64,000 nt of DNA from Lithodes maja (GCA_037953745.1 JBAKBP010003110.1:1-64000), one strand, 5' to 3'; counted from the stretch's first letter, positions 1 to 9,656 are shown. Notes: generated from the letters alone by a model not told the origin. Numbers and translations: made by a program.

Positions 1-118
1 CTGTGAAGTGATGAAGACTCCCGAGGTCCCTCCCTGCTACAAGCTGACCTGTGAACGTTGGCTGACAGACTTTAGAGAACTATCATCAATGGTGTGGGAG
101 AACTTGCCGGAGAGTGAG
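1..118 (+). CDS. Host gene A, internal exon (5' cut by window edge)
   Basis: The frame starting at base 2 is open and reads into the sequence GAG|GTATTA, a usable splice donor at 119-120, so the exon ends in phase 0. The next exon (976) begins in phase 0. The peptide is ordinary mixed composition (for example CERWLTDFRELSSMVWENLP) and unlike the transposon ORFs in the window. If the donor were not used the frame would stop at 145-147. The protein family is not recognised; helix-rich composition is the only hint. Confidence 0.55.
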
Positions 119-544
119 GTATTAGATTGGATGGAATCACCAAATTAATTACAGTACAGTACTGACAATTATATAGATCGATATTTACATAATCTGAAAG
201 GCTACTATGTCCGAGCTAATAAATTATAATGTAAAACTTTCAAAATAAACAAACCAGAACAGGGACGACACAATAAATGCAAGAATATCTAATGACACAC
301 CATACTTTTACCTCTAATGTACAGCTTAACATTTCAGATTTAACATAGGATAATGGGTAATAGGAACATTAAAGAGATTACAAAAAAGTAACTTAGATTG
401 AATGGGTATTACATTAATGAAGGAGTATTATGGATTAGTAATAGTAGATTAATTTTTACTGATTGTATGTACATGTATTAACTATCTCCTAATTGTTGAA
501 TAAATGTAACAATATTCCTCTTAATTTAATGTTTGGTTAATAAG

Positions 545-591
545 ATTGGCCGCTCCCTCAGGATTAGAGGCGTCAGGCAATAGATAAATAG
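545..591 (+). repeat. Solo RTE/SINE-type 3' tail
   Basis: The stretch reads like the terminal part of the RTE-like LINE at 57049-57099: a GGCCGC-type start, then GCGTCAGGCAATAGATA and degenerate TAGA repeats. Only the tail is present, as expected for a heavily 5'-truncated retrocopy. Confidence 0.5.
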
Positions 592-596
592 ATTAA

Positions 597-797
597 CCCC
601 TTCTGTACCGGCGATGTTTTTAATTTTATTCTAGCTATATTTTTTATGATTTTGTGCAGTTTATAAAGGATATGTGGTCATAAAAAGGGTTAAGTGAGAT
701 GGTTTGAAGCCTGTTAATTACTGGAGGTCCTTTTGAAGCTGATTAAAATCATATAATAGTAGACAAAGGTAAAGGGATGGCGCTGGTACTGAAAGGG
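597..797. mobile_element. TTAA-flanked MITE, family A copy 1
   Basis: The element starts CCCCTTCTGTACCGGCG after TTAA (593-596). It ends in CGCTGGTACTGAAAGGG, the imperfect reverse complement of the start, followed by TTATTAA. About 200 bp, no coding capacity. A diverged relative lies at 36272-36470. TTAA targets are typical of piggyBac-like elements; the superfamily is inferred. Confidence 0.6.
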
Positions 798-975
798 TTA
801 TTAATTATAATGTAAAACTTGCAAAATAAACAGGGACGACACATTATAAAGGCAAAAGAACTAATCAAAATAGCTATGTGGAAATAATGCTTTAGCAAAA
901 TAAAATTAAGAAATAGAAAATTATGTTACAGGCTAAGTACTACTGATAACTGTCTGTGTCCTTTACCACCACCAG

Positions 976-1119
976 TTACTGAAGCTGGTACAGGAGGTGA
1001 CCCATGCCAGTACTGATGTCCTCTATCAACTACTGGCTTGTGTTAATGAAGTGTCCTGGCCAACTGGATCACACTCAGACATACAAGAGTCACCACCAAG
1101 TCTCACTGCCTTTCTTCAG
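976..1119 (+). CDS. Host gene A, internal exon
   Basis: A CCACCACCAG acceptor precedes 976 and CTTCAG|GTTTGT gives a donor at 1120. The exon is 144 nt (48 codons), phase 0 at both ends, and fully open (for example LLKLVQEVTHASTDVLYQLL). It joins in frame to 1-118 upstream and to 5642 downstream. Amphipathic leucine-rich helices suggest an alpha-helical scaffold, but no family is recognised. Confidence 0.75.
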
Positions 1120-1164
1120 GTTTGTTAAAGCATTAATATGCATTTAGATTCACAACAGGAGAAA

Positions 1165-1965
1165 ATGTCTATCTATCTATATGCTCAGGCCCAATCCCCA
1201 TTTTGGGGGTAGCCGACTCAAGACTGAGCAAGAACAGGAAAAACACAAAAACAACATAAAACAACGAATAAACACAGATAAAAAGCACAAACTCACACAC
1301 ATCCAGGAGGAGACCCAGAGACCAGGGTCACCAAGGTCGCTCTAGCACTCCCCCGGCCCCCGACCACCCGGAGAGGTTCTGATCTCGGCAGGCAGACATG
1401 CAGCGGAGCCAAAGCCACAAGCCCTCCCACCACAGTTCCAGGCGCACCCTTCATATTAATCGTCTCCCCGGGCCAGGCGCCTGATGGACTATTATCTAGT
1501 CCAACTTAAGCCCGACCCCTTACTCCAAATGACCACGTGTTCACTCAACTATTCACAAGCATTCTCCATTCACTCCTGTCCACCACCACTTCTCCTGCCT
1601 GATCTATAGTCATTCCTCTATCATCTAAAGCTTTTCTTACAGTCTCTCCATCTCAATGGGGGTCTTCCTGCCCTTCTATCTCCCTTTGTACCTGACTCAC
1701 ATATTCTCTTTGTAAGCCTTTCATCTCCCATTCGTTCAACATGACCATACCAGCTCAGCACCCTTCTGTCCACTCTGGCTGACAAATGTTCCTGCTGCCC
1801 CACTCTCCTACGTATCTCTTCATTCCTCAACCTGTCTGTACGAGTAACTCCACACATACTCCTCAAGCAGCTCATCTCCATCACATCCAGCCCTCTTTTC
1901 TCCTTTTTCTTCAGAGCCCATGTCTCAGCCCCATACATCACTGTTGGCACAACAGGTAGCAAACA
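1165..1965 (-). pseudogene. LINE 3' fragment: RT C-terminus plus 3'UTR
   Basis: On the minus strand 1962-1621 encodes the C-terminal tail seen after the RT domain of RTE/L2-like LINEs. It shows GAETWALKKKEKR, a conserved MCGVTRTDRLRNEEIRRR block and SWYGHVERMGDERLTKR. About 450 bp of 3'UTR follows, ending in a (TAGA)n-type tail near 1165. The RT core and endonuclease are missing, so this is a dead 5'-truncated copy. The UTR motif (GGCC..GAGCATATAGATA on minus) recurs near 11.1, 22.0, 30.7, 43.3, 47.7 and 48.1 kb. It lies in the intron between host exons 1119 and 5642. Confidence 0.75.
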
Positions 1966-2040
1966 TTATTATCAATGAGAACAATAAGCCTTCCATAATA
2001 TTTACTAATACTAATACATACATAAATTTAAAGTCTTTAA

Positions 2041-2455
2041 CCCCTCGAGTACCAACGACGCACGTTATGCGTCACCTATGTATGTAAAGCTAAACCCCAG
2101 CAACGCATAAGGTACGTCGGCGTTAATTACGCTTGTCCTATGGCACCTAGAGGGTTCAGATTTGTATGGGACCTGCTTTAGTATCCCACGCAGCAATACC
2201 GATGGTTGGAAACCCTCCAAGTCCAGCTGTGTGAGTGTGAGAGTGATTTTCCAGAATTTTGCCTACCCATCTCCCCATGTTAAATGCGACTTTCCACCGC
2301 CCCGCAGGACCCATAAATGACCTAGGCGAGCGTTTTTTTTTGTGGTTTTTCCTTCATTACTAACCCATCCCATGTGTTTTCAGGAAAAACAATTTTGTTG
2401 ACAACCTGCCGGGCCTGGAGTGTACATTTATTATAAATCAGCTGGTGCTCGGGGG
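2041..2455. mobile_element. TTAA MITE with CCCCTCGAG-type ends
   Basis: TTAA at 2037-2040 and 2456-2459 flanks a segment starting CCCCTCGAGTACC and ending GGTGCTCGGGGG, which form an imperfect terminal inverted repeat. No ORF of note. Probably a non-autonomous DNA transposon; no partner transposase is in the window. Confidence 0.6.
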
Positions 2456-2748
2456 TTAAAGAGCAAGTACTCAACACGAAGTGCAGTTCCGGTCTCACGT
2501 CGAAACTGCGGCGCTTGAGGAAGCACTGTTGAGTTGCCTCTCTTGTCATTTTTTTTTTTTATTTAAGATCAGACCATACGATCTGATCCCACGTCTTTCT
2601 TGGTCTGCCCCTTGGTGCAGCTCCCCCCTCCTACACAGACTTGCATATTCTATCTATGTATGAATAATACACCTGTACTGTAAATACCTCGATACTGAAC
2701 ACCTAACATATGCAGTGGCTAATTAGTCATTATTTTTATTATTTTCTG

Positions 2749-3139
2749 TTGTTGTTGTTCCCCAAGCTGCCTGGCCGAACAGCCCCAAGGACCCGAGCAA
2801 GGCCAAGGCCATAACCGAGCGCCCCCACAGAACCCTCCCTGCCGACCACAATAAAGCCTGGGTGACCGAAGCCACTCCATGGCGGGGAGCTGAGGAGGGT
2901 GCGGAAACGCCCGGGAAACCAAAGCCCCACCCAGGGCCCTGTGCCCCTCAGTAATTATGAAGAGAAAGTTGAGGGGCAAGGGAAAAATGTGACGCTTTGG
3001 CTTCCAATCTTGGTAGATTGGGAGGTCATTCCACGGAAGAGACGCCGTCACTTGAGATCTAGAAAATATATAAGTAAAAGGAACAGTCAGAGTAAGCTAT
3101 GGGTATGGCAGAGATTGCTCAGTTCTCACTCTGATAGAC
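2749..3139 (-). mobile_element. SINE-S copy 1 (minus)
   Basis: This is the reverse complement of the repeat at 21526-21913, 27303-27826 and 28092-28509. On minus it ends in GGCTGTTCGGCCAGGCAGCT, then GGGGAAC and (AAC)n, here seen as GTT repeats at 2749-2760. The short ORFs inside are not genes. It abuts a LINE-B fragment at 3140. Confidence 0.75.
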
Positions 3140-3495
3140 CAGCTGCCTGGCCGAACAGCCCCGAGTCCCTAAGGAAGGCCATGGCCACGGTCGGGCTTTC
3201 CCACAGAGCTCGTCAGGAGTGTAGATTGTGTTGTTGGCGTAAGTGAAATGCAGTCTTCTATGATGTGTTTAATAGTGGGGTGCTGTGTTAGAACCTGGGC
3301 AGGAGTCGACGACGGAGTCATCCAGTCTCTTCTAATAGCTCAGAAGGGCTGGATGGTGTCCGCATCTCAGCCTGGCCAGATGGACTCTGTCCTCGGGAGG
3401 ATTCAGAAGGATGGATTTCGGGAGGTCGTGCCTGCAGCTGCGTGTTGTTTACGAGTGAGTGGATGGAACGGTGAGAGATATGAGTATGGATTTGC
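3140..3495 (-). pseudogene. LINE-B 3' fragment (minus)
   Basis: The minus strand matches the last ~350 bp of the LINE fragment at 11762-12437. Shared parts are the RT C-terminal region encoding GDSVLAREGG-like and LDDSVVDACPG-type residues and the 3'UTR leading to GGGGCTGTTCGGCCAGGCAG. It carries only the C-terminus of the polymerase and is broken by indels. Its 3' end touches the 5' end of SINE-S copy 1. Confidence 0.65.
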
Positions 3496-3519
3496 TTTTG
3501 TATTACTTAGCGGCTTGCC

Positions 3520-3665
3520 AACACAGTGTCTTGGAGTTTCACATCAGTGGTCCCAGGTTCACTCCTACTCAAGGTGCGAGTTGTTACTGTTTCCCTTGAG
3601 CAAAGAATGGGGCTTGGGTCAGCTTATAGGTTTTACTGCTTATGCAACAATAGCCTGGCTGACCT
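3520..3665 (+). repeat. Possible tRNA-derived SINE remnant
   Basis: A B-box-like GGTTCACTCC occurs near 3556, and CCCTTGAGCAAAGAATGGGG occurs near 3594, a core-like motif resembling those of some SINE families. No A box is convincing, so this is weakly supported. Confidence 0.3.
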
Positions 3666-3696
3666 AAGGCCTTAACCGCCCTCCTCTCTCTTACTT

Positions 3697-5256
3697 ATGC
3701 CTAATATCCTAATCTCTTCTAAAGATGTACTTTCTACCCTCTCTGGGCTTAGCACTAATAAGGCGTACGGTCCGGACGGTGTTCCTCCTGTTGTTCTCAA
3801 AAACTGTGCTTCCGTGCTGACTCCCTGCCTAGGCAAACTCTTTCGTCTCTGTCTATCCTCTAACGTCTTCCCTTCATGCTGGAAGTTTGCTCACATTCAA
3901 CCTGTCCCAAAGAAGGGTGACCGCTCTCAACCCTCCAACTATCGTCCAATTGCTCTTATCTCTTGTCTTTCTAAAGTTTTTGAAACTATTCTTGCTTCCA
4001 AATTTCTTAAGCATTTCTCTTCTCATAATCTGCTCTCAGATCGCCAGTATGGCTTCCTTAAGGGTCGCTCTACTGGTGATCTTCTTTCATATCTTACTAA
4101 CTCTTGGTCATCCTCCTTTCGGGACTTCGGTGAGACTTTTTCTATTGCACTAGACATATCGAAAGCCTTCGATAGAGTCTGGCATAAATCTTTAATTTCT
4201 AAACTACCCTCCTTCGATTTCTATCCCTCCATCTGTGCCTTTGTCTCTAATTTCCTTTCCGGCCGTTCCATAGCTGCGGTTGTGGACGGCCATTGTTCAC
4301 TTCCTCACCCTATAAATTCCGGTGTTCCTCAGGGCTCTGTCCTATCTCCTATTCTCTTTCTAATTTTTATAAATGATCTCCTTAACTGTACCTTAATTCC
4401 CATCCATTCATACGCAGACGACTCAACCTTACACTACTCCATTAGTTTTTCAGAACGCCCCAGCCAGCAATCCCTCAACGACAAACGTAATGAAGCCATA
4501 GAACTCTTAAATTCTGATCTAAATACTATTTCCAATTGGGGCAGAGAAAACCTTGTTAACTTTAATGCTTCCAAAACCCAATTTCTCCATCTATCTACCC
4601 GTCAGGATCTCCCAGCGGACTATCCCTTATTCTTCAACAATACAAAAATCAACCCTTCATCTTCTCTCAATATTCTTGGTGTCTCTTTTTCTTCTGCTCT
4701 CATTTGGAAGGACCATATTACCAGTCTTGCTAAGGCAGCCTCCCAGAAGCTGGGTGTGCTCAACCGCCTTAGGGGGTTCTTTTCCGCTGCACAGCTTCTT
4801 GCTCTGTACAGGGGCATAGTGCGCCCTTGTATTGAGTATTGTTCACATGTGTGGGGAGGTTCCTCTCACACCGCTCTCCTAGACAAAGTTGAAAGAAAGG
4901 CCTTTCGTATCATTAACTCCCGTCCACTCACCAACTCTCTGCAATCTCTCTCTCTCCGCCGCAATGTTGCATCTCTCTCGCTATTCTATCGCTACTATAA
5001 TAATCAGTGTTCCTCAGAGCTATCCCAGTGCATACCACCTCCTTTACATAGGGCACGTGGTACCCGTCTTGCAACTCAATCCCACCCCTACTCTGTGCAA
5101 CTCTCCAACCCAAGAGTGAAACGTTACTCTCAAACTTTCTTCTACTCAACATCTGAGCTCTGGAACTCTCTCCCAGAATCAGTCTTTCCCTCTTCCTATG
5201 ACTTAAATTGCTTCAAACTCTGTGTGTCCAGGCATTTTGGCTCTAACGTCCCTTGA
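3697..5256 (+). CDS. LINE-A reverse transcriptase ORF (5'-truncated, open)
   Basis: A 519-codon uninterrupted frame encodes a non-LTR reverse transcriptase. It has the entry block GPDGVPPVVLKNC (~res 25), NYRPIALISCLSKVFE (~85), SIALDISKAFDRVWH (~148, catalytic Asp), SGVPQGSVLSPILF (~208) and SYADDSTLHYS (~237, catalytic DD). The C-terminal connector runs to ...HFGSNVP. The apurinic endonuclease expected upstream is absent, so the copy is 5'-truncated; the first ATG need not be the native start. The 3'UTR (5257-5345) ends in an A-rich tail. It lies in sense orientation in the intron between host exons at 1119 and 5642. The clade is Jockey/CR1-like by motif style. An intact frame suggests a young insertion. 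Confidence 0.85.
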   Translation: MPNILISSKDVLSTLSGLSTNKAYGPDGVPPVVLKNCASVLTPCLGKLFRLCLSSNVFPSCWKFAHIQPVPKKGDRSQPSNYRPIALISCLSKVFETILASKFLKHFSSHNLLSDRQYGFLKGRSTGDLLSYLTNSWSSSFRDFGETFSIALDISKAFDRVWHKSLISKLPSFDFYPSICAFVSNFLSGRSIAAVVDGHCSLPHPINSGVPQGSVLSPILFLIFINDLLNCTLIPIHSYADDSTLHYSISFSERPSQQSLNDKRNEAIELLNSDLNTISNWGRENLVNFNASKTQFLHLSTRQDLPADYPLFFNNTKINPSSSLNILGVSFSSALIWKDHITSLAKAASQKLGVLNRLRGFFSAAQLLALYRGIVRPCIEYCSHVWGGSSHTALLDKVERKAFRIINSRPLTNSLQSLSLRRNVASLSLFYRYYNNQCSSELSQCIPPPLHRARGTRLATQSHPYSVQLSNPRVKRYSQTFFYSTSELWNSLPESVFPSSYDLNCFKLCVSRHFGSNVP

Positions 5257-5352
5257 TTTTGGCCCTGTCACTCTTTCAACTATGGGGGAGGCACTTGCTA
5301 TAGGCAGTTATGCCTCCCTCAATCACATAGGAAAAAAAAAAACAAAAAAAAA
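5257..5352 (+). repeat. LINE-A 3'UTR and A-rich tail
   Basis: The segment after the RT stop runs through CACTCTTTCAACTATGGGGG and CACATAGG into interrupted poly(A). Related 3' ends appear on minus at about 9035-9130 and, more diverged, on plus near 6360-6470. This supports a multi-copy family. Confidence 0.65.
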
Positions 5353-5641
5353 AACAGGGTGTCTACTTGGCTAGATATCACTTTGAACAACCTTAGCATT
5401 TTCCCATTCAGTGATTCATATTTGTTTTCACTAACTCCCCAATTAATTTACAAATAAACCTAAGTAATGCCTTTAACCTTTCATCTTTAAACTACTGTAG
5501 TTTGTTGATGATTTAGTTTCATTAATCGAGTTTAGGAGTAAAGTTGGTTAGTGGAGAGAACATAATATTTAAAAGGTACAGAATAACATTGATGATATAT
5601 TAGGGTGTAAAGTATTATGAAAGGACATTATTGTATTACAG

Positions 5642-5865
5642 CATGTTGGTGTGGAGGGTTGGTTGGCATACAGTGTGCCCCAGTTACTGACATTACTACA
5701 GACAGACCTGACAGGGGAGGGTCATTGTAATGGTGGTGGTGGTATGGAAGAACGAGGATACAGGGTGGCACTACTACACCAATACCTCAGTGTTCTGGCT
5801 GCACTGCTACACCACAGTCCCAGGGCACTACTATACTGCTCTAATATTTACGCCGAAGAACTCAG
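5642..5865 (+). CDS. Host gene A, internal exon
   Basis: An acceptor (TTGTATTACAG) ends at 5641. The exon is open for 224 nt (phase 0 in, phase 2 out) and ends at CTCAG|GTTAGT, a good donor. The peptide has leucine-rich amphipathic helices (for example VALLHQYLSVLAALLHHSPR) with a Gly run in the middle. It joins in frame to 976-1119 and to 6945-7071. The family is not recognised; HEAT/ARM-like helical repeats are possible but unproven. Confidence 0.8.
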
Positions 5866-5874
5866 GTTAGTTAA

Positions 5875-6084
5875 GCCGGTATCAGACGAGCGCTTTTTCA
5901 CTTAACATTTATACTTAACACTGGTCTGGCAGCTTATGAGATGGACATCTAAAATATATTGGTTGGCTAAATTCCTCTATCATCAGTCTAGTTTCCGATA
6001 CCAGTGCAAAATAAGTCTAGAAATGGTGCCAGAAAAATGTTGATCATCGAATGTTGACTATAAAAGCTCTCGTGTGATACCGGC
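5875..6084. mobile_element. TTAA MITE family B, copy 1
   Basis: It starts GCCGGTATCAGACGAGCGC after TTAA (5871-5874) and ends in AGCTCTCGTGTGATACCGGC, giving a clear terminal inverted repeat. Copies of the same ~215-bp family occur at 35516-35724 and 46205-46418, and a relative at 24309-24515. It begins only ten bases after the host exon boundary, inside the intron. Confidence 0.7.
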
Positions 6085-6354
6085 TTTATGCCTTCTCAAT
6101 CCTTTCTCGCACTGCAGGATGCGATTGCATCCTTACAGAGATACTTTAAACCTTTGTGATCATCAGGGGTGTTTAGAAACCTTTAGTTTAATTACTTCAA
6201 CCTCTGCAGTAGTCTTTGAGAGGGTTGTGGGCATAAAACTAATTTTGGAGAGGTAATTATGAGATTAAGATCATTCTATTTCTGAATACTAATCGGCAAC
6301 CCCCGGACCTGAAAGGGATAAGTTTATATTGATAACATCAGTCTATCTTTTCCC

Positions 6355-6480
6355 CTTACTATAAAACTCCCTTTAACTGTATGTCCAGATGGTTTGACTC
6401 CAACGACATACCTTTCATTTGGTTTCCTCTCACTCTTTCAATTTGAAGGCACTAGTCTACACACACATTATTGACACATT
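6355..6480 (+). repeat. Diverged LINE-A-type 3'UTR fragment
   Basis: Stretches such as TGTATGTCCAGATGGTTTGAC and CTCTCACTCTTTCAATTTGA (here shortened) parallel the end of the LINE-A ORF and its 3'UTR around 5220-5285. No coding potential remains. Confidence 0.35.
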
Positions 6481-6944
6481 ATCCATTGGCTTGAATTTAG
6501 TTTAGGAGCAAGAAAGGTGTGACACTTTTGTATGAGAATGGACTATTGCTTTAGTCTCCGACTGTACATTCTAGAAAGAAAGACATTAATCTTAAAACAG
6601 CTATAGGATGACTGGGAACATAATGAATACTGGTAAATATGTAATGCTCTCCCTTCATATGATAGTTTTTCATCTCGGCTGTTGGTGAAGTATTGAAGGT
6701 AAGATCTTGTGTAGCGGGGAGAACTGTTTTCGAGATGCCTATTTACTAAGAAACATTAAACAATATCTTTAACCTAACCTAACCAAAACCTAACCTAGTA
6801 TATTAGTGAGCTATTTATGAATGTAAAATGTAAAAATATGTTGTAGCATTATCAAATTATCGAGATATAAGTACAGGTCTCCCCGCTACACAGGATTATA
6901 CAATATTGAATCCTATTGTACATTTACCTGTGCCCTCCCTACAG

Positions 6945-7071
6945 GTACTATGTACAGGAGCCACTGGTTGGGTCAGTGGTGGGTAACTCTCCTTTACGAC
7001 CACACACACTCAAACTAGTGCGCCTCATTGCTCAGCTGGTGCGCTCCAAGAGTACACTCAGGACCAGATGA
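6945..7071 (+). CDS. Host gene A, terminal coding exon
   Basis: The acceptor CCCTCCCTACAG ends at 6944. Its first base completes the codon split at 5865 (AG+G, Arg). The frame is then open through YYVQEPLVGSVVGN and a helix VRLIAQLVRSKS to TGA at 7069-7071. With the three upstream exons this gives about 200 C-terminal residues. No polyadenylation signal is obvious close by. The product is unidentified. Confidence 0.8.
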
Positions 7072-7269
7072 GTCAAAAATGCTGGTAAGTTGTAGGATCA
7101 GTATGGGGCAATGTTGGTTGTTTTTTCTGGCCCCCCTTCTCATGTTTAGTCAAATCTAGTTTTGAGATTTTTAAGACGTTAAGACCTTTTCACCCAATTT
7201 CTTTGTCAATATTAGGAACTTTCGTGCCATTTTGGTGTCAATTTTTCCTGGCTACCAAAAAGTTAACCC

Positions 7270-7800
7270 TACCCCTTTAACCCGGGAAGACTCTCCTGAG
7301 TAAGTAAAATTAAAAATAAACTTTTGACATCGAATTTTTTTTTTTTTTTTTTTTTTTTTGGCCCCTGGGCCATGCAAAATATCAGTCCTCTACCTCCCCT
7401 CCTTCCCCACTTTCCTCCTATCCCTCAGTTATCACCTATTTTCCCTATTATTCCCTTATTCTGAGGTATATTTTCGTGCTAACATTAGCGAGTTGCAAGC
7501 AGGGTGTTGTCATCACTGATGGCAATCGAGTGCAAGAGAGAGAGAGAGAGTATCGATCGACTGTGTCGCAGTGGCCTTGGGGAAAATTGGCGGGAAGGTA
7601 GCTTGCCTCACCCATACATTATACAACTCGCGGGCTATATCTCCGATTTTGACCATCCAAATGCTGTTTTCACTCGTTTTATTGTTGTTTCAGGTTAATA
7701 CCTTTATAATCAACCCATAATAGGCGCATATGGATAATTATTAATGCTATTAATGGTACAATGAATATTTTAGTGACGGAAACACCTCAAATACGTCAGT
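7270..7800 (+). mobile_element. Repeat family C, copy 1 (diverged)
   Basis: Matches over most of its length the TTAA-bounded repeat at 10294-10919 and its inverse at 20590-21211. Shared parts are TTAACCCGGGAAGACTC, a poly-T tract, CCCCTGGGCCATGCAAAAT, a GA microsatellite near 7540 and GTGACGGAAACACCTCAAAT. The 5' end differs slightly. The small ORF at 7504-7698 is repeat-derived. Confidence 0.6.
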
Positions 7801-8050
7801 ACTTCAGAGGTTAAGAGATAGATGGAATGGACAGCTTTGATGGAGGACTATGGAAGTACACGTAGGTTAAAGAAGAAAATATTTACTATACATTGTGTAT
7901 TTATGTATAATGAAGTAAAATGCATCATAGAAGACCCTACATCTCTACAACACAGGCTAATACAGCTTAGGTTAGGGTTTTTTTTTTGTCGTTCCTTTTG
8001 CTATGAGGGTTATTCCTAAGGTAAATTAAATAATTAACTGAAAGCTGGTA

Positions 8051-8336
8051 CAGTCAGGTCGCCCAATACGCGAGTTCCGAGTACGCGAGGGGGGGGGGGT
8101 CGGTCGAAAATAACCCAAAAAATTTAATACACGAGGGGTACAACTAATCCGCGAATCGAGAGCGAAGAAGTGGCCAAAATCCGCCATTTCCCCCTAAGTG
8201 AGTGTGGTCTAATTTTAGCGAGAAGCATGGCACGTAATAGAGTGAGGAAGCCCCAGGAAGTGTCTTCCGATAACGCAATTCCTAATACGCGAGGTCATGT
8301 GTTGCCCATAAACTCGCGTATTGGGGGTCCTGACTG
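8051..8336. mobile_element. TA-flanked pogo/Tigger-like MITE
   Basis: CAGTCAGGTCGCCCAATACG begins after TA (8049-8050) and ends in the near reverse complement ...CGCGTATTGGGGGTCCTGACTG, followed by TA. CAGT termini and a TA target match Tc1/mariner-pogo elements. 286 bp, no transposase. Confidence 0.75.
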
Positions 8337-8389
8337 TATATTCATTAGTTTCATTTATTTAATTAATTAGTTTATTTGGGACTTTATAT

Positions 8390-8450
8390 TGTCCTTGTCC
8401 CAATTTTGGTTTGTTTAGTTTGCAAGTTTTACATTTTAATTTGTAAATTA
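8390..8450 (-). repeat. Family K repeat fragment (minus)
   Basis: The reverse complement of the family K 5' part: TCCCAATTTTGGTTTGTTTA followed by GCAAGTTTTACATTTTAAT. See the finding on family K. Confidence 0.5.
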
Positions 8451-8530
8451 ATAGGTGGGTTGGTGAATAAATATGAAAATAATATAATATACTTGTGAGC
8501 GTATTGACATGGATGAATGTTCTCTACTAG

Positions 8531-8613
8531 GGCAAGATGACCCAGCCACAACCGAACTTACTGATGATAGTCAAGAGAATCAGGCACAAGATACGACCTC
8601 TACAGAAAATTAG
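8531..8613 (+). CDS. Candidate terminal exon with acidic C-terminus
   Basis: A TTCTCTACTAG acceptor-like site precedes an open stretch of 27 codons ending in TAG at 8611-8613. It encodes an acidic, polar tail (DDPATTELTDDSQEN and so on). Composition is protein-like, but its incoming phase does not match host gene A exon 5865 in a useful way and no partner exon is found. It could be chance. Confidence 0.2.
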
Positions 8614-9034
8614 CCTCACACAATCCCAGCCCTTCTCAAATGACAGCCAATGTTACACAAGAATATCTCTGCAGGTAACAGAGACAGGAATCTTTGTGAA
8701 ACGACATATGTGGAGGAACAATCAATGAAGACCTCAGCTAAGGGTGCATATGGTTATTTTATTATCTACCCAGTGTAACTTCCTGGGTTTTGGTGGGCTC
8801 ACTTCACATTGGTAGGAATTTTACGTACTATAGATCTTCCATGCTGTAGACACAGTAGGAAGGATTAGAAAATAGTACTCCCAATCCTCTGCTCTACAAT
8901 ATAAAATGAAGAAAATCAACGACACAAAATGTACATAACATTACAAATTAAATCCACAGGTTTCATATAAAAAAATATATATTTACATTCACTACAGGTA
9001 CCGGGTTTTTAGAGTTAGTTATTCATTATTATTA

Positions 9035-9130
9035 TTATTTTCCTATGTGCATGAAGGAGACAAAAAGCAAAGCTGCTTGCAATAAGTATTTTCCCCAGGC
9101 TGAAAGAGTAATAGAGCCAAAATCAAGGTA
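9035..9130 (-). repeat. LINE-A-type 3'UTR (minus)
   Basis: On minus it reads TTGATTTTGGCTCTATTACTC, parallel to the LINE-A sequence after its stop codon, and ends CACATAGGAAAATAATAAT. Only the 3'UTR remains. Confidence 0.5.
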
Positions 9131-9173
9131 AGTTAGAGGTAATTTAGGTGTGTTGGAATGAAGTGTTATGTAC

Positions 9174-9383
9174 GGTCGCGCTAATAAGTCATGTCTCAGC
9201 TGTCATTACGTTTGGCTTGCTCTGTGCTGTATTAATGTCTGTCAGATGTTGAATAGGGTGGATAAGTGTAGGAACATGTTTGTATATTTCCCTCGATGTG
9301 AAGAAATGAAGCTTAGATATTGCTGATACCAATTATTGATCAAAACATACTTGGTGCCGATACATGACTTATTAGCGCGATTG
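9174..9383. mobile_element. TA-flanked mariner-type MITE
   Basis: The left end GGTCGCGCTAATAAGTCATG follows TA, and the right end CATGACTTATTAGCGCGATT precedes TA at 9384. About 210 bp, no ORF. It shares its right TA with the next MITE. Confidence 0.65.
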
Positions 9384-9385
9384 TA

Positions 9386-9571
9386 TACTCGGTCAAAAAA
9401 GTATCTGCACCCCTACGCTGATCATCTGGTGTGTACAGCTCGGTAGGGTTGGCATATCTGCCTGCAGTTATATCCATCTATACTACTACCTACCTACAGT
9501 ATACTACCTAAGACCTAGCTGTACACACCAGATGATCAGCGTAGGGGTGCACATACTTTTTTGACCGAGTG
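9386..9571. mobile_element. TA-flanked palindromic mariner-type MITE
   Basis: Arms of about 54 bp: TACTCGGTCAAAAAAGTATC at the left and the inverse at the right ending TTTTTTGACCGAGTG. TA lies at 9384-9385 and 9572-9573. The GGTCAAAAAAGTAT motif is typical of Tc1/mariner ends. 186 bp in total, with a near-perfect hairpin. Confidence 0.8.
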
Positions 9572-9582
9572 TACATGACTGT

Positions 9583-9655
9583 CCTGGTGGTGTAATGGTT
9601 AGAGTGTTTAAAAATCTGTGTGTGATAACCCAGGTTCGAATCCCAGTGGATCACA
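9583..9655 (+). repeat. tRNA-like sequence (SINE head or tRNA pseudogene)
   Basis: An A-box-like TGGTGTAATGGTTAGAG and a B-box GGTTCGAATCC sit at tRNA spacing, but acceptor pairing is poor and the anticodon arm is degenerate. It abuts a TCTA microsatellite and SINE-R in the opposite orientation. Confidence 0.55.
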
Positions 9656-9656
9656 T

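Larger units (their letters stand above)
119..975 (+). other. Intron of host gene A with repeat debris
   Basis: AT-rich intron. It holds two partial copies of an unclassified interspersed repeat (about 225-290 and 805-890), a LINE/SINE-type 3' tail (545-591) and a TTAA MITE (597-797). No other coding signal is seen. Confidence 0.5.

Noticed and set aside
2719..3246. ORFs of 110 and 115 residues in SINE-S
   Set aside because: They recur wherever the SINE occurs (21.6, 27.5 and 28.2 kb) and lie on both strands; repeat-derived.
6771..6797. Telomere repeat (CCTAA)n
   Set aside because: Only a few imperfect units; short CCTAA-rich stretches also occur at 25480 and 29600 and are common in arthropod DNA, so no telomere is implied.
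9583..9655. Functional tRNA gene
   Set aside because: A and B boxes are present but the acceptor and anticodon stems do not pair well.
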